Source of the DNA: Phyllosticta citriasiana
Lineage: Eukaryota; Ascomycota; Dothideomycetes; Botryosphaeriales; Phyllostictaceae
DNA length: 64,000 nucleotides
Direction: 5' to 3'
NCBI GenBank assembly: GCA_038021145.1
Contig: JBBPHT010000002.1
Location: 372,001 to 436,000 of the forward strand
Below are positions 32,049 through 43,390 of the stretch, piece after piece; within the stretch, counting starts at the first letter, position 1; every line of letters begins with the position of its first letter. The translations under genes were made by a program, and so were the position numbers. The notes under the pieces were generated by a model, which worked only from the letters and a program-made list of their open reading frames with translations, ran no database searches and was not told the DNA's origin.

Positions 32049-32375
32049 CTTGGGGAGAAAAAGATTTTTTTTTCACAGCATTGGACAAATTTCCCGAAGG
32101 GTGTCTCAAAGTGGGTTGATTTTTGGAGTTTTGGGCGTTTTTAATGAGTCAGGGCACAGTCAAACGCACTTTCTTTGGGTGACTGAAGGGGAAAAACTCC
32201 CTTGATGGCAATGGTTGAATGTCCCGATGGATATCTCAAAAGGAATCGACTTCGGAAGCTTTAGGTGATGGGCAGGAGCCAGAGACAAAAACAGGTGAAA
32301 AGCCCCCTTGAGCAGCTCGGGGAGCAGAACTTCTTTGATAGCAATGGAAACTTCCTGAGTAGACTATAAAGGCTC
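32049..32375 (+). repeat. Degenerate tandem repeat, about 135-bp period, two and a half copies
   Basis: Copies begin near 32052, 32188 and 32320. Each starts GGGGA(G)AAAA-like. Copies one and two share GCA.TGG, TCCCGA.GG, TCTCAAA and GA.TT.GGA in order. Copies two and three share TTGAT.GCAATGG. Short frames within copies look peptide-like but stops and shifts separate them. It may be a decayed repeat-protein gene. Confidence 0.55.
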
Positions 32376-32782
32376 CGATGCTACCATGTGAAGTAGTTTT
32401 TGACGAATGACAACCGCAAGATTTCGCAGACGGGAAAATCTTATCATTTACCTCATAAAGCCAAGAGAGGTCATCACTTGCCAACAAAATCACCGCAAAT
32501 GATCCATTTCCTCATATCTTCTCAACTCACACCAGCAACTTCCACACCTTGCAAGTCCTCTCTCGACACCTACAGTGGCATGTTCCCCTGCGTGACACTT
32601 GTGAACGACTCCCCCACACCATGGCGGCGTAATTGAGCGTGCCATGCTTTTAAGACGAATCTTCATGGCTTCCCGAGCACTTGTGACTCCTCACCTTCCA
32701 TCCTTTTCTCTCCGCAACAACTCTCAGAATCCTCTGTCAAACAAACTTCCAAAACACTAGAACTCGCACTTCTCTAGTAATC
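32376..32782. other. Spacer and promoter of the small orphan gene
   Basis: Pyrimidine-rich, AC-rich leader before 32783. No clear TATA. Nothing else recognised. Confidence 0.4.
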
Positions 32783-33188
32783 ATGCCTCCCAAGATGGAC
32801 CACAAGCCTTCTGGCGATGGTGGCAGTTCGGACAAGACAGAGCAAGCCACGAGCAAGCCGGACACCAAGCCTTCCGGCGATGGCTACGGCTCCGACAGCA
32901 AGCAGCAAGCCACGAGCAAGCGCGAAGAAGATGTTAGACCTCACAGCAACACCCATCTTGATCTGACCATCCGCTGACGTCCTACAGACCCCAAAGCAGC
33001 GAGGCGAGTCATCCGGTCCAAAGACTTTGACTTTGGAGGGATTGGGCGTACGTGATCTGCGTTGTGAATAGTATAAGAAAGAAGGTGCTGACGTTGTGTA
33101 GGAAAAGGCGAGGGTGGAAGAGTTTCTCCACAGGTTCGAGGCTAAGAGCAATAAGCTCCATAAGTACTTCGAGGACCGGGATGAGTGA
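32783..33188 (+). CDS. Small spliced orphan protein, 98 residues
   Basis: A three-exon gene that is easy to miss: 32783-32932, 32988-33047 and 33102-33188, with clean GT-AG introns (55 and 54 bp) and TGAC branch points. The N-terminal half is polar and disordered, with two copies of a KPSGDGxGSDxxxQATSK unit (residues 8-25 and 29-46). The C-terminal part is a charged helix (EKARVEEFLHRFEAKS, then NKLHKYFEDRDE). Lys-rich and Ser-rich, without Cys, signal peptide or membrane segment. Function unknown. After the TGA at 33186 the frame stays open for another 15 helix-like codons. A GTGAGC donor overlaps the stop, so an alternative longer product is possible. The gene sits in the accessory stretch next to decayed repeats. 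Confidence 0.5.
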
Positions 33189-35760
33189 GCGTTGGAAGAG
33201 TTCGACCGTCTGGCGGCTTGGGAGAAGTTTTGATATTGGGCAAACACAATACATTGAGGACACGGTGATGGAGATGGAGAGGTTGGGATGCTTGGGTGTG
33301 TGAGAGCTTCACGGAGCCTTCGATTGAGACCTGGCATCTCAGGAGTGAGGAGGGCCCCCAAATATTCCGATGAGTAGCAAAGGGAAGACTGCAGAGTGGA
33401 CTGGATGGCAGGAAAGATTGGAACTCTTCCAACAAGGTCGAAGGCTTTTACGAAATCTAAGGATGTAGGCTCAATGACTGGTTGGAGTGGATTTTTTCTT
33501 CCTCTAGCTTCAACCAATACCACTTAAGCCTCTATGAGAAGCTAGTTACCAGAACATAGTTTAAGGTTTTCGTACCGCATCTTGGACGTTGCCTCATACT
33601 CGCCCAGAAGGAAGTGAGCAGTCCTTGCATGTGCTTCATGTGCTGGTGCTGGCTGCAGCCGACGAGCCTCTCACTCATTGTTCCAAAGGAAACCTCGTCA
33701 TATCGCCAAGTGTCGCAGAGATGGTCAATGGTGGCGTGTTCCTCGTAAGATTCTTTGTTGCTTTCTTCCACAAGGTAGGTAAGCCTAGCGCGGCAGGAAG
33801 TTCATTCCTGTTCTTATCGATGTTGGATCATGTCGTGCGTGGCGCTGGAGACACAGAGAGAGTTGATACATGCATGGTGAGACTCCTGGTCTGTATGGAA
33901 GGTGGAAATGAAAGTGAAGGGCAAACAGAAGCCGTGGAGGACGAAGTTGACAGCGCGGGCCGCATCAACCGCAACCAACTCTCTTTCCTCTGGACATCTC
34001 CATTCTCTGTACGCGGGGCCTTTGTGTTCTCAGAACGGATTATGGAGGCGTTGTCTTTTTGAGCGTTTGGGAGTGTAGTGATGAGGAAGGCTCGGCGCGT
34101 CGGCGCCTCCAGGTTCCCATTCGCAAAGTGCGAGTTACAAAGCCTCTGAACGACGAATTTTTCCTTAAATTCACATTGGAATGACATGACGTCTGGCATC
34201 ATCATTTCTTTCCCGCGCCATACCTGCAGAGCGCAACGATACTCGCCTGAACCTCGGAAGAAGTCTGAATTGGAGCGTGCTAGCATTCGTTGTGGCTGTG
34301 AATGGAGGACGACGCGTACACCTCTCGAGCGTGTTCGGATTGTCGTCTAAAGGACTTGTGATGGTGATGTCACTGTTGCTATTTGAAGGCACGAGGACTG
34401 AAGGTTGATCAGAAAAAGGCTCGCGACCATTGATCAACAGGGGACTCACTCACACCCCTGGCTTTACCCCGCATCGTTTCTATTCTTACTTTACAACCCT
34501 TTTCCCGCTCTTTTCGCTTGCCAAGCTCGTTGACGTCCAAGCAATGCTGCGCAGGCAGAAATTTCCGCGAAACAAGACGCCGAACTGGCGAGGCTCTTCG
34601 CTTGTGGAACCGTCCAGTCGGAAATTGCTACGCGGTAATAATCTATGCGGACAGGACGCTTCAGCAAGTGCAAACGCTAACGGATTGTCAGCAAAACATC
34701 AAAGTCTGAAGCTTCGGAATGTCGGGTAGTTCAACGTAGTTGACGCCCAGGCTGCAGATTAGGGTTGATCAGGGTGACGCAATTTACCCTTTAAAGAAGT
34801 GTTCAATACTTCTTTGTCACCCGACCCCTCAAACTCCTGGATGCTTGGCCATTGTCATCTACTATCTTTTTGACCTCCGTGTACCTCGCCTTGATCAATA
34901 CGTCCATCTTTGCCAATTTGCACTGTCGCTCAACGCCAAATTGCGACTGCCAATCTTATCACTGCTCTTCCAATGCGGTTGACGTGTGCGGCACAGGCTA
35001 CTGTTCCGACTTGGCTCTAGATGACGTTGAACAACCAAATTTTTCGGCCGTTGGACCACGTTGCTCCACCACTGCAGCCCTTAACCCAACCACAGGTCTT
35101 GCGTCGCAGATTTCCGGATCAATCTTCCGCGACAAGGTTATTTCGCCATACACTCACAGGTCAGCAGGTGACTCGACTGTATCTGTGCGAGCCGAGAGGT
35201 CCACAAAGACGGTCCGCTTGGACGGATCCCTCGTGGCGGTCAAGCATCGGAACGGACCGTGCCGCACTGGAAGGTTAAACAGGAAGAAAATCCAGATTGC
35301 CTGCAGGAGCCACTCGGCTGCCCTCGGGAAGACAGGGCTATATTTGTTGTTGAGACCGGGGCACATATCCATTTGGAGCTCGTATATATCCTGTTGCTGC
35401 ATCACACCCGACAACGATTTCCCAAACCAGCAACCCCACTAGCCAGGGATTCCGTCTTTCACACTACTCATTTGCGTCAGACTTATTCGGAAGCGCACTT
35501 GGAACATTGAAAGAGACCAGCAAGAACCTTTTCAAAAAGAACACCAGTAGAGAAATTTGACCTGAGCCTGTCAAGGGTTGAGCTGTTCCTCAATCACTCT
35601 TACTCGTGAGGACTCCCTTCATACGGCCACCTGCAACCCTGGTTTCTGACGTTCGCTTCAATCCCAGAGTTGAATATCTCACTATCGGATCCATACACAA
35701 CATTCACATCGTCAACGAACTTGACAAGCTCTCGACACGGCCGACCAATCAGCACCGACC
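33189..35760. other. 2.6-kb stretch without a recognisable gene
   Basis: Several open frames of 100-200 codons occur on both strands (for example 33589-34062 and 34852-35442 on the plus strand). They overlap opposite-strand frames of similar length and show no recognisable motif. The 34852-35442 frame begins with a hydrophobic stretch followed by closely spaced cysteines, so a decayed secreted protein cannot be excluded. Confidence 0.4.
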
Positions 35761-36306
35761 ATGGCAGCAGCCACAGCAGCAGCTATGATTCCAGACACCT
35801 TCAGCGTCTCCGTCCTCGTATTCAAAGGCGATCCCGTTGACTGGCAACGCTACCGCCACACTGCACTCTGTTTCCGACCAGCTTCGTCTTCTCCTTCCCC
35901 ACCTCCCACACCCTCGCCCCAGCGCCGGCAACGCGATTCCCCGGGCGGCAACGAAGAATCGGCACCGGCCTCTCCCCCACCGCTCATCATTCACGCAGTT
36001 GGGGCCCCTTACGAATACGAAATCCAGGCGATCGACGACTACGAGCCCCGGCGCGATCCAGACCGCACTTTGGTGCGCGACATTGCTGTGGGAAAGCTGC
36101 GCAAGGCAGTAACGAAGGAGCACTTGATTAGTGTGGTTTCGAGAATCCCAGTCGACAATAATGACTCCGAATTCAACTGCCAAACATGGGTCGAAAAAGC
36201 TCTGAAGCAACTGAGCGATGATGACTGGCTCACAGCTGAAGAGTACAACAACGGAGTGGACGGAATGGTAGAAGGAATCATCGAAGCAGAGGAAGAACCA
36301 GAGTGA
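35761..36306 (+). CDS. Conserved fungal hypothetical, possible permuted papain-like fold
   Basis: A single exon of 181 residues with a good start context (GACCATGG). I do not recognise a named family with certainty. An early strand holds a conserved-looking His (WQRYRHTALCF, His33). A Pro/Ser-rich loop (40-75) follows, then strands LIIHAVGAPYEYEIQ, and finally a Cys at the start of a helix (SEFNCQTWVEKALKQL, Cys140). The order His-then-Cys with NCxxxV before a helix is the pattern of circularly permuted papain-like proteins (LRAT, PPPDE and related DUFs). Hydrolase or acyltransferase activity is therefore possible but is inference only. The C-terminus is acidic. The gene stands alone, with more than 1 kb of empty sequence on each side. 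Confidence 0.65.
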   Translation: MAAATAAAMIPDTFSVSVLVFKGDPVDWQRYRHTALCFRPASSSPSPPPTPSPQRRQRDSPGGNEESAPASPPPLIIHAVGAPYEYEIQAIDDYEPRRDPDRTLVRDIAVGKLRKAVTKEHLISVVSRIPVDNNDSEFNCQTWVEKALKQLSDDDWLTAEEYNNGVDGMVEGIIEAEEEPE

Positions 36307-37539
36307 ACAGTCTACTTCCAGACGCGACTATCGATTTCCGCATTCTTGACGGGCGTCGTTGGATGCGGTTCGTAAATTTTCTATTCGTTCGCTTGATTGG
36401 CTGGGTCTCTTACAAACCCAAACAGCAGTGCAAAGGCCTCTCACGGCTTTCTATAGGGAAGGGGGATCTGGGCGAGCAGGGTGACAAACTTTTCATTCAG
36501 TGGGGTTAGAGCGTTTGGTAATCTGTTAGTCCCATTACATATACCCCAAGGAGAGCTAGTATCTTCGAAAAATTAAATTTTTTGGCTTTGAAAATTACAT
36601 GGCAAGCTGGGTTTCTTCAATGAAATTCGAATTGGAAAGAATTGGAGAAAAATATGGTCATCACACTGCTATCATCACATCCGCCAACGGCAAGGTTTGG
36701 TAAGTAGAGGTTCAAGAGCCAGCAGAGAGAAACTACTCCAGAATATCGCAGGGATCAATCTTCTGGAGTTGTGCGCGTCGTCTTGCCCGAGTGATCGAAC
36801 TCTAACCGAAACGGGTATCGCATCGATGACAACTCCGGAGTCTGTCCCCTGACTTACTCCGACATCCGACCTCCCGCTGTACTCGGAGCTGGACTCGGCG
36901 CTGGACGGGATTACCAGCTTGCATCTAACGCTTGTCTCGACCAAGCTTTAACACGGGCCTTTGTCTTTAGATCTTCATTCGCTTCTCCGTGGTCAATGCG
37001 GATACATTCCAAATCTGCTAGGAATGATGTCTGCGCAGATGGAATGATAGATGTAGAAGCTGCCCGCATGCTGAATTTTTCCACGCTACGTTCTCGAGAA
37101 TTCCGACAATCCCACGTAAATAAGTAACCAACAATCGCGATGACGAGACGACGTGGAGGACACCTTCTACTACTACAGGACTGTGCCGTTTCAAGTAAAC
37201 ATAACAATGGGCTCTACAGCGGACTAGCGGGAACTAGACAGGGCATGGCAGGGGTATATGCACTCCAAGGTCTTTTCGAGAAGAATCAGAAGTGACGTTC
37301 GCACGGAATAGATGAAAGCTGCCGCGTGGAGCCCAATCAGACAACTCCAAAGTGTTTCACCATCATCGAGCGCTCAATTTGAATCTGAACACCTTGAGAA
37401 CTTGGCTCGTCGTTTGTTACTTGACGGAGGACTTCAGTACATCACTGTCTCGTCAAAGATATCCGGATTGGTCGTTGATTTGCCATACTATTCAACGAAA
37501 AACCGCCATTCATTTTCGACAACCGGCTAAAGGATCCCA
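36307..37539. other. 1.2-kb intergenic, AT-rich in part
   Basis: Locally AT-rich (36,540-36,660). Short frames only. The promoter of the SDR gene lies at the right end. Confidence 0.5.
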
Positions 37540-38589
37540 ATGGCCGACACATCCTCTCAGACCATTCTGGTGACGGGAGCATCTGGCTTCGTCGGTGCCC
37601 ACGTCGTCAACAACCTCTGCAACAAAGGATACAACTGCCGGGCTGCAGTACGATCTGACGCCTCGGCGGAGCGCGTCAAGAAAGCTCACTCGGCCCACTC
37701 CTCCCAGTTGACCACCGTCGTGGTTCCAGACATCACGGAAAACGGAGCCTTCGACGAAGCCGTCAAAGATGTCCACGGCATCATCCACGTCGCGAACCCA
37801 GTAATGCGCCTGTCGCCTAGCATTTCGAACAACTTGGACGAGCAGCTGAATCCATGTTTCAAAGGCGCAACTTCGATCCTGGAGTCTGCGCACAAGCATA
37901 ATAAGAACATCAAACGAATCGTCTGCACCTCATGCATCCAGGCCACGATTCCATTCGCAGGCACCGTCCCAGGTGGAAAGGTGTTCACCGAGGAAGACTG
38001 GAGCAACGCCGACTGGGACGAAGCGGCCGAGAGCACAGATGCCTTGAAGGGCTTCATCGCTGCCAAAGAGCTTGCCGAGCGGGCTCAACATGACTTCGTC
38101 GAGAAGAACAACGCCAGCTTCAAGGTGACGACGCTGGTGCCGTCGTCGCTCCTCGGGCCGGCCATCAACAACATCGAGACCATGGACCATTTGTCGCCCT
38201 CCGTCCAGGGCGTTTGGTACTTGATCAAGAATGTCATGCGCAGCACTGGCCAAGTCGGAGTCCCGTACTTCACCGACGTGCGTGACCTTGCCGAGGCGCA
38301 CGTCAAAGCGTTGGAGGCTGGCGATGAGGGCGGAAATAAGAGATATCTGGTCGTGAACGGGCCGGCGACGGGCGATCGTACTGCCTACATGATCATAAAG
38401 AACTTCCCTCAACTGAAGAATAAGCGGTTGGAGAATACGGCAGCGAGGCCTGCGGGAGAGCTCTGGAAGTACGACAGTTCGAAGTCCAAGAAGGAATTGG
38501 GTGTTCCAACCAAGACATTGAAGGCTTGCATGGTGGACATGGTCTCGAGCTTGTTGAAAATGGAGAAGGAATCGACGGATGGCACGTAA
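37540..38589 (+). CDS. Extended SDR (dihydroflavonol-4-reductase/Gre2-like) with Tyr-to-Phe change
   Basis: An NAD(P)-dependent ketone or aldehyde reductase of the extended short-chain dehydrogenase family. A single exon of 349 residues. The Rossmann motif VTGASGFVGAHV is at residues 11-22. The strand with the catalytic Ser is RIVCTSCIQAT (Ser131). The expected YxxxK catalytic pair reads FIAAK (Phe172, Lys176), followed by the normal ELAERAQHDFVE helix. Downstream features (FTDVRDLAEAHVKALE, KELGVPTKTLK) are typical. Replacing the proton-donating Tyr by Phe should impair classical reductase chemistry, so the protein may be inactive, non-enzymatic or use another donor. It lies in a gene-poor region with no obvious partner. 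Confidence 0.88.
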   Translation: MADTSSQTILVTGASGFVGAHVVNNLCNKGYNCRAAVRSDASAERVKKAHSAHSSQLTTVVVPDITENGAFDEAVKDVHGIIHVANPVMRLSPSISNNLDEQLNPCFKGATSILESAHKHNKNIKRIVCTSCIQATIPFAGTVPGGKVFTEEDWSNADWDEAAESTDALKGFIAAKELAERAQHDFVEKNNASFKVTTLVPSSLLGPAINNIETMDHLSPSVQGVWYLIKNVMRSTGQVGVPYFTDVRDLAEAHVKALEAGDEGGNKRYLVVNGPATGDRTAYMIIKNFPQLKNKRLENTAARPAGELWKYDSSKSKKELGVPTKTLKACMVDMVSSLLKMEKESTDGT

Positions 38590-39423
38590 GGAGTCTTCAA
38601 CAGCCATTCGTGTCCAGGATCTGTGTAAGGTAAACAAAGACGTCGACTTGTGTGTCAGCTCGGTGTTTGGTGTTGGGATTCCATTGTAAAACGTCTGTTA
38701 AATTTGTATCAGTAATCGAGGTACAGTGTCATAGTTTTGTTCTTTGGTAATTGAGGCAATTGTTCTACCGGCTGTTGTCCGCAACGGCCTTTCTTTTTCT
38801 CAATCTTGTTTGTTGACAAAGATGGGAGGGTGTGGAAGAAGCTGCTTTTCACACGTGCTCGGAGACGACGACACCGGGCGTTGCCTTCCTTCCCTGAGTC
38901 AACTTTATCCAGGCTTGCATCCAGGGGTTGCGAAGGTTCCAAGATTTCTGAGTACTCGTCTATGTAAGCACGCAGGGCTTAGCGCATGTTTGCTCAACAG
39001 TTTCAGTAGGTGTTTTTCTGGAGGTGGTCAGCACAATCAGTTGTTGAGCGACAAGGTTTGATTGCTTGATCGCGACGACTCTTCAGCTCATTTCACAACG
39101 AATAGACGGTTCGGAGGCTTTGCGGCTAATTCTTATCTTGCTAAGAGTGTGATGAAAACCTGCTGTCACTTGTTCAGCGATAACGAATCCCCGTCCCTAC
39201 CTCTGCCATAGACCCGAATGCTCCCTGTGCTCCCAGCGTGTGAATGGAAGTGACTGTCGCGATTGTTTTCACTGAGCGTCGAGTGCTGGGTCGAACTGAT
39301 GACGAATTTTCGATCCTCTACTATTTTGGGTGCCACGGAAACAAGCGATCCGCATCTATCGTCCGAAATTTCGAACGTCTTTTTGACAAGTCGAACCAAA
39401 CAATGCACCCTGTCCCATCTCTT
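38590..39423. other. Intergenic between converging SDR and permease
   Basis: 834 bp of 3' flanks of converging genes. No supported gene. Confidence 0.5.
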
Positions 39424-41422
39424 TCATTCCCAAAGACACGTGAGGACCTTGGCCCACTTGCTGTTTCTCACCTTTGGCGGCTTCTCTTCCGCCAACACGC
39501 GTTCCATTCCCGTGACGAGATCCACCTCGTGCGGGTTGTACGCCCACTTGTCGTTTCTCTTGTAAATGCGATGGCCAAAGTAGATGACGGCAAAGATGGG
39601 GATGCCGATATACGAGGTCAGGAAGGAGCTGGCGGACCAATTTTCAGGCCAGAAGACGGTGAAGCCGTTGATGAGCAAAAGGAACGAGTAGCCGACCATC
39701 AGAATGTAGGTGCCGTATGGCTGAATCGGGCTGTGGTATGGGAGCTCGCCAGTGACGTTTTGCGCAATGCAGGCTTTGCGGAAGCGGAGGTAGATGATGC
39801 CGCAGGCAATCCAAGAAATATAGGAGGATGTGTTGGTGATATTGACAAACTGACATCCGTTAGCGATGTTTTCCCACAAGAGTCTTGGAAACTCGCGGCT
39901 AAGCCGGGTACAAGTAATTGAGGGTCTGCTCACCCAGTTAAAAACCACCGATGCAGATGTGCCCACGTTGAGGTATGCCAAAAGACAGAATACACTCGTG
40001 GCTGCAACGCACATGTACGGAATACCAGACTTGGTACACCGACTGAAGATCTTGGGCGCAGAGCCTTGCAGAGAAAGCGCATAAAGAGATCTAGAGCTCA
40101 GATAGAAGAAGCCATTTGCCGAGGACCAGGCGGAGATGAGGATTCCTGCGTTGACAACGGAGTCAAGTGCCTTGATTCCGTTGCGCTTCATTCCAATGAC
40201 AAATGGCGAGCTTCCGGCTCCTTCTCCTCCCGCAGTCAATGCTGGGTCGTCACTCGGAACAATGATGCCAATTGCAAGGACGCATCCAACATAGAAAAAG
40301 ATCAGGCGGTAAATATAGCGGCGGGCTGCGATTGGAAGATTGCGGCGAGGGCTCTCCATCTCGCCTCCGGTAGTAATGAGCATCTCAGGCGCGAATGCAA
40401 AACTGTGTCAATAGTCAGTATCGAGATTTTCAAAGGTGAGATTTGTGTTATGTGGAATTATGGTCCATGCGCCTTTGAAGAGGGTCGACTTACGGAAAAG
40501 AGGACATGACGAAAGTCGAGAGCAGCGCAATGAAGCGTCCAAGGTCTCCTCCGGCCATGTACGTGTTTGCTGCACCTGGCTCCTTCCAGTACCGGAATCC
40601 AAGACGGTCTTTCGAAGGGCCACCGCCAAAGAAGAGGACAATCGAGACCATGAGCAATCCAAGCATCATGATGACCTTGGTGGCCGCGAACCAGAACTCG
40701 GTTTCACCATAGTAGCGCACTGGCAAAGAGTTGAGGCCGACAACGACGATCATCATGATGGTGATCCAGACGCCGATATTGACCGGTGAATTCCAGTAAT
40801 CAATCACAAGCCCGGCAGCTGTGAGTTCGTATGGGACCAGGATTCCAAGAGAGTAGAAGTACAGGTATCCGAGAGCAAATCCCAGCGATTTCGAGACGTA
40901 GCGGTATGCGAAGAGATTCATGGAGGATCCAGGGGTTGGTAGGTACGCCGCAACCTCGACGATGGCCGTGACGACACACCAGATGAAGAAGGACAGGACA
41001 ATGTAGCTGCCCAAGATGAAGGCTGGTCCACCTCTGGCGAGTGTTTGTCCGGATCCTACGAAGAGGCCTGTTCCAATGGTGCCTCCGAGCGCCTAACGAG
41101 CGGTAAGCTTCGACACGAGCAAAGCATTTACACTTTTCGTACGATCATCTGAGCATGTCTTGATTTCAGGCCCTGGAGAAATGTTAGCCATAGGTCCAGA
41201 AGGGATTCTTAGCGCAGAAAAAGGTAGAAAGGGGACTCCGTCTTCTTCCCCCAAAATCGCACAGCAAGTGCGCAACGAGGGCCAGGAACTTACGCGCTGA
41301 GTTGACTGCGTCTCCCCTTCAAACACCTCGCCAGCAAGAACGTCGGCACCAGGCGGTTTGACGCGCGAGCTCCCATCGTAGGAAGGCGGATCGTTGCTAC
41401 CGGCCTTTTCAATGCTTGCCAT
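39424..41422 (-). CDS. YAT-family amino-acid permease, second copy
   Basis: A proton-coupled plasma-membrane amino-acid transporter of 550 residues. Exons are 41294-41422, 41143-41172, 40494-41092, 39934-40402 and 39424-39849. The second exon is only 30 nt and supplies the family residues GLKSRHAQMI directly before ALGGTIGTGLFVGSG (TM1). That continuity supports the model. Further hallmarks are PVRYYGETEFWFA, FAFAPEMLITTGGEMESPRRNLP, SSANGFFYLSSRSLY, and the C-terminal RNDKWAYNPHEVDLVTGMERV. The complete C-tail contrasts with the permease at 1-1878, which is cut. I chose the ATG at 41422; an upstream in-frame ATG at 41440 would add six residues. Substrate unknown. Confidence 0.93.
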
Positions 41423-43390
41423 TGTGGACAAACTGCGCAAATGCGATTGTCCAAGTGGTTGCTATGGATGGACGAGGAAAGAGGGAATCAACGATGTTTA
41501 AAAGCTCACCCCTTCTTCAGGTGTCGCCATCTGCTGTGCCAAAAAAATTGGAGAGGGACTGAGGGCGATAAGATACGCGTCTCCCTGTTTGATTGAAGCA
41601 CGGGCATATGGTGATTAAGTAGCAACCAAGCAAGCACAGAGCCTAGCTAGCGGCAGGTTTGGAGGCAGTAAGGCTGGCCTAATCAGCTTGGCAGGCGACA
41701 CAGCCGCTGAGACTGGGTTGGATTTTCAAGAGCGTTGTGTCATGCAGCTAGAGCGGTGCTAAGCGGCTGTCGTCGAGGGTGTGTGCTGTGGGAAGGGGAT
41801 ACGACAGATGTGGGGTAAGGTGTCCGAGCAGAGATAAGCCGCGGCGACAACCACACGTTTCTGGGGATGTTGCTCCGCTCAGTATCAGCCGCCCTCCGCA
41901 ATCCGCAGCCTTTAGTGCTATTCAGGAGCATGTAACAGCGGTTAATGGCGGGTGTAGAAAACCATGCTCCTGGATTTTCAGGGCTGACGGTGAGTTCTGT
42001 ACACCGATCGCGGAGACCAGTTCCTCCTGACAGTCATGAGGAGGCTCTTCGACGGCGTGACCGTGCCATTCAATTGCCTTATCAGGTCAGGCCAAGGTGG
42101 CGCGCGGTACTCGAGGTCCAAGGTACGGTCCTTGGTTGGCTTGGTAATGCCGCGCATTTCTGCTCTGTCGCCATGACGCTAACGGATCCAACAAGTCGCG
42201 GCGAGTTGTTGCACGAATAAATCGGGAAATTGAGAAATGTTGCTCTCTCTCCGGCCGACTTAACTCGCGAGGTCGACTGGAAACGTTTGCATGCTTTTCC
42301 TTTCGTCCTTGGGTGTCTGTGCCATGGTGAGACGCAATTGGCCAGGTAGTCCCCTCCCTATCTTTCTCCACGTGATGACCAACACACGACTTTTGACTGC
42401 CACTGCTTGCGGCCTTGCCAAGGACTTTCTTCCCTTTTTGTTGGGCTGGCTGACGCACTCCAAGAGACCACGGCCGAAGTCTCCATGCAGGGACTAGGCA
42501 TAAAGCTGTCGATTCATTCATTTCACAGTGATATCCAAGCTCTTGTGCTGCGATTGGTCGACCTCTGTAGACGTTGAAGCATCTTCATCATGCCTGCCTC
42601 TTCTGTACACGGGCTGAACTCCAAACTGCATGAATCAAACGGGGCGCAAGGATGTCCAGGCGCAAATGTCCATAGGCCTCAAGAATCTTTTCATCACACC
42701 ACTTCTTGCTTCAGCTCTGGGCCTGTATTTGCTTTTGACCAATCTTGTCTTCAGACCCTGCGTAAGCCAAAAGGCGAGGCATCTTCCAACAGCTTTTGAG
42801 CTTTTCGGGAGATTCGCAAATAGACGCGAGCGGACAGCAACTCTTGCGACCAGATGACCACGAGCTCCCGCATTTCGACGGCTGGCAAGAGTTTAACCGG
42901 CACCGAAAAAAGCACCTAGAATCCCTGAGCCGAGCGAATGGTTCTGTACGGTGGTCGGCGAACGGCAGAAGCCATGGTAACGTTTGATGAATGACCGAGA
43001 AGCGGCCATTTCTCGAAGCGCCCTCAGCTTCTACGGTCGGGTCCGTATTGTGGGGGTGGGCTGATGGAAGGTTGCGGCCCGCAAGATGACGACGGAGGCT
43101 TCGCTTCTGGCAAAGGGCGCTGTGAATCGAGTCGGAGACATGACGGGCTTGCGCGACGAGATTCCGCGTTGAGAGGGGTGGAAGTCAGAGGCGAAGCAAG
43201 CTCCAAAATTCAAACGACATGGCATTGTGGCCTCAGGCAGCTTAACCGCCAAGAATTCGAGCCTCTCGTGGGGCGGCCCGAGCTTTGCCCAGCTCTTCGA
43301 CCGCGTCACTTGACCGCCTGCCTTACTGTTGCATCTACCAAACGACCTGGAAGACATCTCCAACTTTGCGCGCCTAACACACCCTTCGTC
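41423..43390. other. 2-kb intergenic between divergent permease and LSM5
   Basis: No supported gene. Frames in 41.7-43.0 kb are short and overlap each other. Both flanking genes must be driven from here. Confidence 0.5.

Noticed and set aside
32049..32375. Ankyrin repeats in the tandem copies (segments such as GKTPLMAMVE resemble the ankyrin start)
   Set aside because: The repeat period is about 45 codons rather than the 33-35 of ankyrin, and the resembling segments lie in different frames, so the resemblance may be chance.
32774..33523. 249-codon minus-strand frame over the small orphan gene
   Set aside because: It is the antisense shadow of the spliced plus-strand gene; composition is Arg/Ser/Leu-rich with no motif.
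34852..35442. Possible secreted Cys-rich protein
   Set aside because: The hydrophobic start and clustered Cys are suggestive, but the rest is non-repetitive Ser/Arg-rich sequence with overlapping antisense frames and no family resemblance.
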